A stretch of 40,578 nucleotides of DNA, taken from contig JAJECN010000037.1 of assembly GCA_022821965.1 (NCBI GenBank), positions 209,656 through 250,233 of the forward strand, read 5' to 3'. Within the stretch, counting starts at the first letter, position 1, and the number at the start of each line of letters is the position of its first letter. Below the pieces are notes generated by a model. That model did no database searches. It saw nothing but the letters and a program-made list of their open reading frames with translations, and had not been told where the DNA came from. Of the stretch, positions 18,003-26,209 are shown in pieces. Source of the DNA: Candidatus Poribacteria bacterium. GTDB lineage: Bacteria > Poribacteria > WGA-4E > WGA-3G. The position numbers and the translations under genes were made by a program.

Positions 18003-20399
18003 ATGTCTAACAAGGTAAATGAATTTGAGATTTTAAACGCGGACGACGCTGAATTGATGCGTATCAGTCGAGAGGGAACATTGTCGCTGAATCTGGACGA
18101 GATGAAGGCGATTCAGACGCATTTCGGAACGTTAGGACGCAACCCAACCGATGTAGAAATAGAGACCATCGCCCAAACGTGGTCTGAGCATTGCGTTCAC
18201 AAAACGTTTAAAAGCATCATCCTCTACTCTGAAGGGGAGGAAGAGCCGGAACAGATTGATGGTCTGTTTCCCACCTATATCCAACAGGCAACCGAAGAGA
18301 TCGCAAAACCGTGGTGTGTCTCCGTCTTCTCAGATAACGCTGGCATCATCGAATTCGATGAGACATTCAACCTCGTCTTCAAAGTAGAGACGCACAACCA
18401 CCCATCAGCGATTGAACCCTACGGTGGCGCAGGAACCGGTATTGGCGGCGTGATTCGTGACTCCCTCGGCACCGGACTGGGGGCAAAACCGATCCTGAAT
18501 ACAGATGTTTTCTGTTTTGGAATGCCGGATACGCCTTACGCGCAGCTGCCGAAAGGCACCCTTCACCCGAAACGTGTCTTTAAAGGGGTCGTCGCCGGTG
18601 TGCGCGACTACGGCAACCGGATGGGCATTCCGACAGCCAACGGTGCGATCCTCTTCGATACCCGCTATACCGCAAACCCACTTGTTTTCTGTGGAAATGT
18701 CGGTTTAATACCGAGAAACAGATGCGACAAATCCGTTGAACCTGGTGATCTCGTCGTCGCAATCGGTGGGCAAACAGGCCGCGACGGAATTCACGGTGCA
18801 ACCTTCTCCTCTGCAGAACTCGACGATACCTCTGAAAACCTCGGCAGCGTTGTTCAGATCGGCAATCCCATTATGGAAAAGAAGATTGTGGACGCTCTGC
18901 TACAAGCCCGCGATCACAACCTATATCGCTCAATAACGGATTGCGGTGCCGGAGGGTTCTCGTCTGCTGTGGGTGAGATGGGAGAACACGTAGGCGCGGA
19001 GGTGCATCTGGAACGTGTTTCCCTGAAATATGAAGGACTCGCGCCGTGGGAAATCTGGCTATCCGAAGCACAAGAACGTATGGTCATCGCTGTCCCCCCT
19101 GAAAATATAGATGAACTTATGGAGATATGCGAAGCGGAAGTCGTTGAAGCCACGGTTCTCGGAACTTTCACAGACACGCATCGGTTACAGGTTTTCTATG
19201 AAGGGGCAATAGTCGCCGATTTAGAGATGGAGTTTCTGCACAACGGTTTACCGAAGCCCATCAAACAGGCAGTTTGGACCCCACCACAGCATCCGGACAT
19301 GGCATCACGAGACAAAGAAACGCAAAATTACACTGAAGACCTTAAACAACTTCTCGCAAGTCCAAACATTGCAAGTAAGGAATCCGTCATCCGGCAATAC
19401 GACCACGGTGTCCAAGGCGGTGTAGTTATCAATCCGCTTGTCGGTGCAAAAAACGACGGACCCAGTGATGCCTGTGTCGTCACCCCTGTTATCGGAAGTC
19501 GGAAGGGCGTAATCGTAGCGAACGGTATCAACCCGAAATATAGCGACGTAGATCCGTATCTCAGTGCAGCGGCAGCGATTGACGAGGCATTGCGAAACAT
19601 AGTTGCTGTTGGCGGAACGTTAGAAAAGACAGCGTTGCTGGATAATTTCTGTTGGGGAAACCCGGACAAACCCGACCGACTTGGCGAGTTAGTCCGTGCG
19701 GCGAAAGCGTGCTATGACATCGCAACGGCTTATGGGACTCCCTTTATCTCTGGTAAAGACAGCCTCTACAACGAATACAGCGACACCACTACCGGTGAAC
19801 AACGCGCAATTCCATCGACACTGCTTATCTCCGCTATCTGCGTTATGCCTGACATTCAGCGCGCTGTCACAATGGATGTAAAAACGCCCGGTAATTTCAT
19901 CTATGTCGTCGGCAACACTTACGCCGAATTGGGAGGGTCGCACTACTTCGGTATTCACGGATTCATCGGAAACAAAGCACCTGCCATTCGTGCCGATGAA
20001 GGTAAATTAACGATGGAACGCCTCAGCAGTGCTATCAACACCGGATTGGTGCGTTCTTGCCATGACTGTTCCGAAGGTGGTATCGGTGTCGCAGCAGCGG
20101 AGATGGCATTCGCAGGCGGATACGGGATGTCTCTAAATCTCAATGACATTCCCACAGGCGATGAGATTACCGCTGACGACTACCTCCTGTTTTCCGAATC
20201 AAACAGCCGTTTCCTTGTAGAGATTGAACCACAACACCAACGGGCTTACGAAAATCACATGTCAAGTGTCCCAATAGGCTATCTCGGCACTGTCATAGAT
20301 ACGTCAGAATTCGTCATCAAAGGGACAGCAGGACACCTAATCGTTGAAACCTCAATTGATGTACTCAAATCCGCATGGCAAACACCATTGCATTCGTAA
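18003..20399 (+). CDS. purL: Phosphoribosylformylglycinamidine synthase subunit PurL
   Basis: A 798-residue ATP-dependent FGAM synthase subunit, the fourth step of purine synthesis. It has WSEHCVHK (60-67), ETHNHPSAIEPYGGAGTG, GGQTGRDGIHGATFSS, ITDCGAGGFSS, QYDHGVQGG, ISGKDSLYNEY and CHDCSEGG, the hallmarks of the small PurL type that works with PurQ and PurS. ATG 18003 is preferred; the frame is open from GTG 17964, but that extension is unlike the family. The upstream ribosome site is weak (GGAAAAAAATA). PurQ follows 40 bases downstream. No PurS is fused or adjacent. Confidence 0.95.
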   Translation: MSNKVNEFEILNADDAELMRISREGTLSLNLDEMKAIQTHFGTLGRNPTDVEIETIAQTWSEHCVHKTFKSIILYSEGEEEPEQIDGLFPTYIQQATEEIAKPWCVSVFSDNAGIIEFDETFNLVFKVETHNHPSAIEPYGGAGTGIGGVIRDSLGTGLGAKPILNTDVFCFGMPDTPYAQLPKGTLHPKRVFKGVVAGVRDYGNRMGIPTANGAILFDTRYTANPLVFCGNVGLIPRNRCDKSVEPGDLVVAIGGQTGRDGIHGATFSSAELDDTSENLGSVVQIGNPIMEKKIVDALLQARDHNLYRSITDCGAGGFSSAVGEMGEHVGAEVHLERVSLKYEGLAPWEIWLSEAQERMVIAVPPENIDELMEICEAEVVEATVLGTFTDTHRLQVFYEGAIVADLEMEFLHNGLPKPIKQAVWTPPQHPDMASRDKETQNYTEDLKQLLASPNIASKESVIRQYDHGVQGGVVINPLVGAKNDGPSDACVVTPVIGSRKGVIVANGINPKYSDVDPYLSAAAAIDEALRNIVAVGGTLEKTALLDNFCWGNPDKPDRLGELVRAAKACYDIATAYGTPFISGKDSLYNEYSDTTTGEQRAIPSTLLISAICVMPDIQRAVTMDVKTPGNFIYVVGNTYAELGGSHYFGIHGFIGNKAPAIRADEGKLTMERLSSAINTGLVRSCHDCSEGGIGVAAAEMAFAGGYGMSLNLNDIPTGDEITADDYLLFSESNSRFLVEIEPQHQRAYENHMSSVPIGYLGTVIDTSEFVIKGTAGHLIVETSIDVLKSAWQTPLHS

Positions 20400-20414
20400 C
20401 TTTTAAGCAAGACG

Positions 20415-20425
20415 TGTGTTATACT
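20415..20425 (+). promoter_or_regulatory. Extended -10 motif upstream of purQ
   Basis: TGTGT-TATACT fits the motif seen at other promoters in this window. There is no good -35, and the expected start point would leave only a few bases before the purQ ribosome site, so use is doubtful. Confidence 0.3.
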
Positions 20426-20439
20426 TACAAAGGATAAAA

Positions 20440-21225
20440 ATGACGCAACCTAAAGTACTCATCTTACGAACTGCGGGGACTAATTGCGATGCCGAAACAA
20501 ATAGGGCGTTCCAACTCGCTGGTGCGGGGACAGCATTAGTTCACATCCAAAATCTTATATCCGGCAAAGTCAACCTATCCGATTATCAGATCCTCGCTAT
20601 TCCGGGTGGTTTCTCTTACGGTGATGATATTGCAGCTGGTATTTTGCTGGCGATTGAGATGAGACATAAACTGACAAGTGCACTCAATCAATTTGTCGCA
20701 GATGGCAAACTGATCCTCGGTATATGTAATGGATTCCAAGTCCTCGTCCGGACAGGCTTGTTGCCCGGCAGTAATACCTCGGAAATGACGCAGCGCGCGA
20801 CACTCGCGATGAACACCTCAGCAAAATTCGAGTGTCGGTGGGTGGATTTGGAAACGCAGGAAAGTCCATGCGTCTTTACAAAAGGTATCAAAGCCCATGT
20901 TTATCTCCCTGTCGCGCATGCTGAAGGGCGGTTTACTGCCCCCGAAGATGTACTGTCAGAAGTAGAAACAAACAATCAAATTGTGTTTCGATATGCCGAA
21001 AGCAGATATCCGGACAATCCGAACGGCTCCGATGGCAATATTGCTGGCATCTGCGATACGACAGGCAGAATCTTCGGTTTGATGCCTCATCCAGAGCGGT
21101 TCCTGACGAAATGGAATCACCCGCGCTGGACCCGGCTTTCAGAAACACAAGACTCCGTTTCTGAAGAGGGGGACGGGCTGGTCATCTTCAAAAACGCTGT
21201 TAGTTACGTCAAAGCAAATCTTTGA
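20440..21225 (+). CDS. purQ: Phosphoribosylformylglycinamidine synthase glutaminase subunit PurQ
   Basis: A 261-residue class I glutamine amidotransferase that supplies ammonia to PurL. The nucleophile is C96 in LGICNGFQ; H217 and E219 in MPHPERF complete the triad. The oxyanion region PGGFSYGDD is intact. The ATG at 20440 lies behind AAAGGA. It is 40 bases downstream of purL and probably co-transcribed, which matches the universal coupling of these two subunits. Confidence 0.95.
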   Translation: MTQPKVLILRTAGTNCDAETNRAFQLAGAGTALVHIQNLISGKVNLSDYQILAIPGGFSYGDDIAAGILLAIEMRHKLTSALNQFVADGKLILGICNGFQVLVRTGLLPGSNTSEMTQRATLAMNTSAKFECRWVDLETQESPCVFTKGIKAHVYLPVAHAEGRFTAPEDVLSEVETNNQIVFRYAESRYPDNPNGSDGNIAGICDTTGRIFGLMPHPERFLTKWNHPRWTRLSETQDSVSEEGDGLVIFKNAVSYVKANL

Positions 21226-21250
21226 CATGGTAGACTCCGTATATTATAAA
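21222..21250 (+). promoter_or_regulatory. Sigma-70 promoter TTGACA-N17-TATAAA
   Basis: A consensus TTGACA (21222-21227) overlaps the purQ stop codon, and TATAAA (21245-21250) follows after 17 bases. It would drive the small membrane protein gene at 21281. Confidence 0.7.
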
Positions 21251-21280
21251 GGCACTGTGTTCCAAAACGCTCATAAATAA

Positions 21281-21715
21281 ATGCAGGATAAGTTAACACG
21301 TCGCCTCCTTCCATTCTATATGAAATTGCCTGTTTTTTGGGCGTTTATAGTGGTTTCAGTGCTGGGGCAGCTGCTCTGGGTGGTAGCCCTTTCCCACGAC
21401 GTGCGCATCGATCTCCGCTGGTCAAGTTTCGGCTACGGCTTAGGCATCGCTTTAGGATTTATGCAAGGGAAGTGGACATCCCGGTTATGGCAGCAGTCCT
21501 ATTTAAAGGTTTTGAAACGGCAGATAATCTTCTGGGAAGCGAAAGGTGCGAAACTTCTCACCTTTTATACCTGTTTTGCGCTCGGTTTACCGATTCTCTG
21601 CCCATTCCTCACCCGCTCACTTGATACATTAGCAGGTATCCAATCTTATGTCTTCGGTTTTATCGGCGCGATGAACGTAGCACTGCTGTTATGGGTGCGA
21701 CGGATGCCGAAGTAA
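21281..21715 (+). CDS. Small multi-pass membrane protein, unknown
   Basis: A 144-residue protein that I do not recognise. It has hydrophobic segments near 16-37 (LPVFWAFIVVSVLGQLLWVV), 93-111 (LLTFYTCFALGLPILCPFL) and 119-138, plus a weaker one near 48-61, separated by basic loops. The ATG lacks a clear Shine-Dalgarno, but a strong promoter lies just upstream, so it is probably real and transcribed separately from purQ. No catalytic motif is visible. Confidence 0.6.
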   Translation: MQDKLTRRLLPFYMKLPVFWAFIVVSVLGQLLWVVALSHDVRIDLRWSSFGYGLGIALGFMQGKWTSRLWQQSYLKVLKRQIIFWEAKGAKLLTFYTCFALGLPILCPFLTRSLDTLAGIQSYVFGFIGAMNVALLLWVRRMPK

Positions 21716-21719
21716 ATAT

Positions 21720-21805
21720 AGTTGTCGGTTATCAGTTATCAGTTGTCAGTAAGAGGATTCTGATACACGTCAAAACATACATTTAACTGAACACTGACAA
21801 CTATA
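21720..21805. repeat. Heptamer-repeat intergenic element (copy 4)
   Basis: AGTTGTCGGTTATCAGTTAT and further heptamers, then GTAAGAGG, a short middle part, and TTTAACTGAACACTGACAAC at the right end. It has the same build as the other family members. Confidence 0.65.
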
Positions 21806-21864
21806 GTAAAACCCGAAAATAAAAGGGCGCTTTAGAAAACACAAAACACCTCAAGGTTTCCGCT

Positions 21865-21885
21865 GGCGAGGTTTGTAACCTCGCC
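21865..21885. repeat. REP-like palindrome
   Basis: GGCGAGGTT-TGT-AACCTCGCC is a perfect 9-bp stem with a 3-base loop. No T-tract follows. Confidence 0.6.
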
Positions 21886-21936
21886 CTTCTACTGTACTGC
21901 CATCGGCAATTTAGACCACTCTCTAAACCAAGATTG

Positions 21937-21966
21937 TGGTATAATGACGATCTAAATGAAAGGAGA
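21937..21966 (+). promoter_or_regulatory. Extended -10 promoter and Shine-Dalgarno without a usual start codon
   Basis: TGTGG-TATAAT (the TATAAT at 21940-21945) is followed by AAAGGAG (from 21959). No ATG, GTG or TTG lies at the right distance. An open frame of 66 codons runs from ATT 21972 to the TAA at 22170-22172. Confidence 0.5.
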
Positions 21967-22105
21967 ATCCGATTTATCACATAGGTGTATCACCAGAAAC
22001 GCCCGTATTCGGCGTTAGGGTATCTAACACTTGTCGAATTTTAGCAACAAAACTTGTCTTAACTTTGCGAAATTGTGGTCTAAATAAGCGTATGCACTAC
22101 AAAAA

Positions 22106-22960
22106 TCAGTCTAAAACAATTGCTGCTGAGATAAATTTTCTGTCTGAAACTGTGCTATCAGTAACGCTGTAAATGAAAAGTTTAAAATCGTAAGTGTCAT
22201 CTCCCTGATATTGCGCAAGCTCTGCTGGCGGATACCGTTCATTGTTCACAAAAAATAACACTTTTTCATTGTTTGTAATGAGCGAGATAGTTTCGTAGTC
22301 ATCATCTTCATCAAAGAAAACTTGTGTATCTGCATCCACAGTCGCTCTGATTGAAACTATCTGTTCTAAATAAGTGGTGCCGCCCGCAGCGACATCCGCG
22401 ACAATCGCATCCATTGTTGTTGAAACAGATTCTGTCGACAAGTATGACCAAATATCGTATTCAGGGCTAAAAGGTTCTGGTGGGTCCACATCCACAATAA
22501 AAACCTTGAATGTATAAGATTGTCCTTTTTCGTAGCCTTGTAATTTTTCGGGAGCGTTACGACTTAGCACGAAAAACCAGACATCATCGTTATTTGTTTG
22601 CAGTGTTATAGTATCATTTCTGCGAAAATTAGATGTATCTTCCTCAACTGAAGCGGTTACAGAAACAGTTTTCCCGACATAGGTTCTACTGCCTGCGGCA
22701 ACATCGGCAACAACGTCCGCGAACGTAACGGTTGATGTAGGTTCAGGTTCAACAGAGGTTGGCATCGTCCCCGCAAGTGTCGCAAAGATAACAGAATCGT
22801 CAATATCGACTTCGCTAAACGCCTGTCCGTCCTCCAGTTCGGAGCGAGGGAAAATCTCTCCGACAGCGCAGAAATTCGTTGTGCAGACAGGGTTTTCAGC
22901 ATTGCAACCGAGTTTGAAAACAACAGCAATTACAAGTAGTAAAAAAGGAAATCGTTTCAT
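22106..22960 (-). CDS. Lipoprotein with two tandem beta-rich repeats
   Basis: A 284-residue protein with a lipoprotein signal (lipobox FKLGC, C19). After a linker it carries two related domains of about 100 residues. Each begins with DVVADVAAG or DAIVADVAAG, then TYVGKTVSVTASVEEDT or TYLEQIVSIRATVDADT, and ends in a strand around FKVFIVDV or FKLFIYSV. I infer a duplicated OB-like or other beta fold; function is unknown. A minus-strand extended -10 (TGT-TATACT, 22997-22989) lies upstream, and AGGGGCACT precedes the ATG. It is the first gene of the accessory island. Confidence 0.8.
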   Translation of the reverse strand: MKRFPFLLLVIAVVFKLGCNAENPVCTTNFCAVGEIFPRSELEDGQAFSEVDIDDSVIFATLAGTMPTSVEPEPTSTVTFADVVADVAAGSRTYVGKTVSVTASVEEDTSNFRRNDTITLQTNNDDVWFFVLSRNAPEKLQGYEKGQSYTFKVFIVDVDPPEPFSPEYDIWSYLSTESVSTTMDAIVADVAAGGTTYLEQIVSIRATVDADTQVFFDEDDDYETISLITNNEKVLFFVNNERYPPAELAQYQGDDTYDFKLFIYSVTDSTVSDRKFISAAIVLD

Positions 22961-22988
22961 AAGTGCCCCTAAAAATTATTTTTCAGAG

Positions 22989-22997
22989 AGTATAACA
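22989..22997 (-). promoter_or_regulatory. Extended -10 promoter for the lipoprotein gene
   Basis: Read on minus, TGT-TATACT lies about 30 bases before the start codon. No convincing -35 is seen. Confidence 0.45.
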
Positions 22998-23248
22998 GAA
23001 ATCGAAAAGTTTTAGGATAGTTTTCGCGGTCATGGTGTCTTGTGCTGACACACTCAAAACACAGTACACATCCGCTTTCGCTCTTTTCAGATCTACCATA
23101 GGAGCATCTTTTCGAGGAGGCTTGTAGGGCGTTCCAGTAAGGTTTTTTGATTAACTTTTGGTACGCTACTGACTTTAGGGACGAAATCGCAAATGTGGGC
23201 GGTTTAGGCTTGTCTGAAATGTTGGCACCTGGTACGATGTCTTAAAAC

Positions 23249-23276
23249 AATGTTAGCGCGTGAACGTGCTAACGTT
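23249..23276. promoter_or_regulatory. Hairpin just upstream of a start codon
   Basis: AATGTTAGCGCG and CGTGCTAACGTT pair over 12 positions (two G-T pairs) around the loop TGAA. It ends 23 bases before the ATG at 23300, so it would lie in the mRNA leader. The remaining 300 or so bases between the lipoprotein gene and this point show no gene. Confidence 0.45.
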
Positions 23277-23299
23277 GCAAGTCAAAAAAGGAGTGTATT

Positions 23300-23976
23300 A
23301 TGATCTCAAGAAATTTCAACGTATTTACTTTGAAGCAGTTTATAGTTTTGCTTGTGGTTCTATATGTCGGGTTATGCGTTTTTAATTATACCAACGCCCA
23401 AAAAAGTGAGGAACATCTAATACAAGCGATTCATTAGAGGAAAATCTTGACTTATTTGACATAGATTCAACTCCCAAGAATTACCTGAAAAATGGTGATT
23501 TCTATTCACAAGAAAAGCTTCGTAGATTAGTCATAGACACAAGTTTTATTGATAAGGTAGACACTGCTCTGTGGTGGTATAACAAAGTAATCAACGAATA
23601 CCCCGGAACTCAAGAAGCCAATGAGGCTTTAAGGGCTAAGATAAGAACGATCATAGGCTGGACAGAAGGATATGGGAAGGATAAAAAATCTTTTGGACTG
23701 CATGATCGTGGGCTGGGTAGCAAATACTTTCCAATTATTGAAAGCACATTTAAGAAATTAGAAGCCGGGTATCCAGATGATAAGTATCTGGAAGCTTTTG
23801 CCTTCCAGATAGCACAGCGATACTTTATTTATGTCTTGGGATACCGTCAGTACAAATACAAAGAGAATTGCCTACATTGGTTTGAGAAAACCATTGAACT
23901 TGCAAAAGGCAAAGATACTTTTTATAGCCATCTTGCGAGAAGACGTATTAAGTCGGTTGAAGGGATAAAAAATTAG
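23300..23976 (+). pseudogene. Frameshifted exported helical-repeat protein
   Basis: ATG 23300 follows AAAAAAGGAG and encodes a signal peptide (FIVLLVVLYVGLCVFNYTNA), but this frame stops at 23435-23437. From 23410 to the TAG at 23974 another frame is open for about 187 codons, with no start codon of its own. It is rich in Tyr, Trp and charged helices (DTALWWYNKVINEYPGTQE, then FKKLEAGYPDDKYLEAFAFQ), like TPR-type tetratricopeptide proteins. One lost base between 23410 and 23435 would join both parts into about 225 residues. It may be a real mutation or a sequencing error. Confidence 0.7.
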
Positions 23977-24024
23977 CATACCGTTATTGAGGGTCTTGTA
24001 GGCGATCCTCGTAAGGATTTTCTT

Positions 24025-24441
24025 ATGAAAAGAATTGTGCTATTGATACTTTTGTTGTTTAGTTTTTCAATGTTCTCTTTCGCAGATAACGCTCGATTAG
24101 ATGCGCGGAGAGATGCTAAGCGAGAGGTCAACGATACTGTATGGGCTTTAGCGGGGTTTTCGGCTCCATTACTGATTGGTGGCTTGTATATGTCTGGTGG
24201 TACGACAGGCAGTACGATCACATATAGTGTGTTTGCTCCTGGTGTGGTGGTTGGAGCGAGTCAGTATTATCCGATTTCGGCTCAATCTGACCGATTTTTA
24301 GGCAAATCACCGGCGTATGTCTCGGCGTATGTAAACGCTTATGAATCCGAAGTCAAGAATCTTCGGCGGCGGTCTCTACTTTGGGGCTTCGGCGCGGGCG
24401 TTGGCTTGTTGATTGTTTTAAATACGATGGACATTCTATGA
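24025..24441 (+). CDS. Small exported/membrane protein, unknown
   Basis: A 138-residue protein with an N-terminal signal (MKRIVLLILLLFSFSMFSFA), two hydrophobic stretches (about 44-57 and 117-135) and a basic segment KNLRRRSLLWGFGAG between them. I do not recognise the family. AAGGATTTTCTT precedes the ATG. The leader GTAGGCGATCCTCGTAAGG resembles GTAGGGCGTTCCAGTAAGG at 23127, so the two leaders may be related. Confidence 0.6.
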   Translation: MKRIVLLILLLFSFSMFSFADNARLDARRDAKREVNDTVWALAGFSAPLLIGGLYMSGGTTGSTITYSVFAPGVVVGASQYYPISAQSDRFLGKSPAYVSAYVNAYESEVKNLRRRSLLWGFGAGVGLLIVLNTMDIL

Positions 24442-24561
24442 TCGGTTTGAAAAAGTTTTTCTTCAAATCACGCCTTGCTCTGTAAGCCTTACGATAAGTT
24501 CTGCTTGTGTCCCGTCTTGTGCTTGTGGAACAATTCCGTATAGATTTTGATTCAAAAGTGC

Positions 24562-25143
24562 CTACATCCTTGAGGGTAAATTAGGATCTGCAAAATTGAG
24601 ATGAAAATCTTCACAATGTTTCTTCCCTTTTGAATCTTCCCAAGTCCCTGTAATCGTAACCTGAAATTTATTTAGATCACTGGGGGGAAATCCAGGAAGA
24701 TTGTTATCTGATCTTAGTTCCTCCGCCGGAAGAAGGCGGTCAACACCATCCTCAAGAAAATAAACGCGCTTCAGTAGCGGTTCCTTTGTTTTATCCGGCA
24801 TAGGATTAAAAGAACGATGCCCTTCAAACTTAACATTACGGGCAACTCCTGGACCTATATTTTTTGCAATGAGGATCAGTATACGGTGTTTCCGCTTTTC
24901 CGCGCCGTCTTCATAGACGTGTGCTTTGCCAGTAGGTAATAGACGAACGATAACTTCAGGCTTGTAGGAGTTTTCTAACATCTCCTGTGTCAGTTGGACG
25001 TTTTCTTGCGTTAGTTGGACGTAAGTTTTCATTAGGCGTACGTACCGCCAAGTGATATATGCAAGAAGAGCGGTGGCGAGTGCTGTGATTATGCCGTTGT
25101 TTTCATTCAGAAATTTGATTGTAGAGTCTAACCATAATGGCAA
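24562..25143 (-). CDS. Single-pass membrane protein, unknown
   Basis: A 193-residue protein with one N-terminal helix (about 17-35, IITALATALLAYITWRYV), then a possible short coiled coil (YVQLTQENVQLTQEMLENS), then a soluble domain with beta strands (PEVIVRLLP, HRILILIAKNIG, VTITGTWEDSKG). The start is TTG 25143, nine bases after AAAGGAG. Downstream of the TAG stop the same frame stays open for about 29 codons, ending at 24473. The family is not recognised; it resembles small membrane proteins of accessory regions. Confidence 0.6.
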   Translation of the reverse strand: MPLWLDSTIKFLNENNGIITALATALLAYITWRYVRLMKTYVQLTQENVQLTQEMLENSYKPEVIVRLLPTGKAHVYEDGAEKRKHRILILIAKNIGPGVARNVKFEGHRSFNPMPDKTKEPLLKRVYFLEDGVDRLLPAEELRSDNNLPGFPPSDLNKFQVTITGTWEDSKGKKHCEDFHLNFADPNLPSRM

Positions 25144-25310
25144 TGTGGAAATCTCCTTTAGGCTACCGTCTCGTCAGTCTCTTAAACCAGTTCCGTTTTT
25201 CTCCGGTGCCGGAGGCAACATGAGAGCCTCGTTCTGTTTCTGGAGTCGGTGGTATGCCCAGTTGAACTTGTGGGGTTATCCGATCTTTACGATCTCGGCA
25301 GTTTCGGTGT

Positions 25311-25484
25311 TTATTCGTTTGAATTTTGATCCAGCCAAGATTTGAAAATCTTTATTTTCTTTTTTATCTTCAGAAATTTAAAGATCGTTCTCAACACAGT
25401 TCTTGTGAGGCGGAAAACCACAAGTATTAAGGCTATACATGCAATCAGAAAAAACAGATAAATTATGATAATCTCCATAAGCAT
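25311..25484 (-). CDS. Small 57-residue membrane protein
   Basis: A short frame beginning with ATG 25484 (or ATG 25478) after ACAGG. It encodes a strong N-terminal helix (IIIIYLFFLIACIALILVVF) and then a lysine-rich tail (FKFLKIKKKIKIFKSW). The start overlaps the end of an upstream frame that reads TAEIVKTG-stop. It could encode a real small membrane protein. Confidence 0.4.
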   Translation of the reverse strand: MLMEIIIIYLFFLIACIALILVVFRLTRTVLRTIFKFLKIKKKIKIFKSWLDQNSNE

Positions 25485-25542
25485 CAACCTGTCTTTACGA
25501 TTTCCGCAGTCGTCTCCCCTACGCGGCTGATAAGTCTTTCGT

Positions 25543-25890
25543 CTAACCTGAACCGGTAAGGAAGTAGGTCAGTACAGCCCCAATCCCACCAGCAACAAAA
25601 TAACCGAGCCATTGAAACACACTTTCTAAAAGTTGCTGTTCACGAATAAATTGTTCACATTCCTCCTTGCTTCCCCGACAGACGAGAATGCAAGTTTGGT
25701 CAAGTTGCGTGTTTCCCATTGTTTTTATATCAAAGCTCGACATAGTTGCGTCTAAATAGGCATAAGCATAATGAACGTATTCATCCATTATCTCGTCAAA
25801 TAGACCAGGTTCAAGAACTTCTTTTATGGCAAAATGTGTTATATGCTTCATACTTACCCAAGCATCATCATCTAAAGACTTTATCCACAT
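25543..25890 (-). CDS. Hypothetical protein with C-terminal membrane helix
   Basis: A 115-residue product from ATG 25890, which follows AAAGGTAAGG; the frame continues upstream to 25974 but overlaps the recombinase fragment there. It begins MWIKSLDDDAWVSMKH and ends with a helix (about 93-112, VFQWLGYFVAGGIGAVLTYF). The acidic soluble part has a CILVCRGSKEECEQF segment. I do not recognise the family. It lies in a run of small minus-strand genes and remnants. Confidence 0.5.
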   Translation of the reverse strand: MWIKSLDDDAWVSMKHITHFAIKEVLEPGLFDEIMDEYVHYAYAYLDATMSSFDIKTMGNTQLDQTCILVCRGSKEECEQFIREQQLLESVFQWLGYFVAGGIGAVLTYFLTGSG

Positions 25891-25906
25891 AAATTCTGCC
25901 TTACCT

Positions 25907-26209
25907 TTATTTCTCAGCCGAACTTGACAATCTCCGCAGTCGCTCGGTATCCTCTCGGAGTTTAGAGAGGTCATACCCGCGGAGTGCGATCTCCAAAAAG
26001 AGTGTTTCGCCAGCGGTTTGTTTGAGTTCTCTACCTAAAAATCGGAATGAACTCGACAAAAGATACCTTAGACTGAGCAACTCACTGATACGTCCCCCAG
26101 TACTCACATCGAGCATGAGAAACCCGCGATTGCGGACTTCAAACGTGCCGGCGAAACATCCCGATATCCGGCGGATCTCGTCGTTGTCAAACGGGCGTGT
26201 GCCTTTCAT
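25907..26209 (-). pseudogene. Tyrosine recombinase N-terminal fragment
   Basis: A 100-residue frame starting MKGTRPFDNDEIRRIS. It reaches FLMLDVSTGGRISELLSLR, the first conserved box of phage-type integrases with the catalytic Arg in GRISELL. After that the sequence departs from the family and ends without the HxxR or the Tyr. It is therefore a truncated or chimeric recombinase. The first 35 bases are nearly repeated at 27224-27258. Its start overlaps the end of the HNH gene by 23 bases. Confidence 0.7.

Noticed and set aside
23399-23412. Programmed -1 frameshifting on the A-run
   Set aside because: After a -1 slip the next codons are AAG and TGA, so the downstream frame is not reached; a simple indel further on fits better.
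25052-25345. A 97-codon plus-strand frame
   Set aside because: It is antisense to the membrane protein and small ORF on the minus strand and has no ribosome site.
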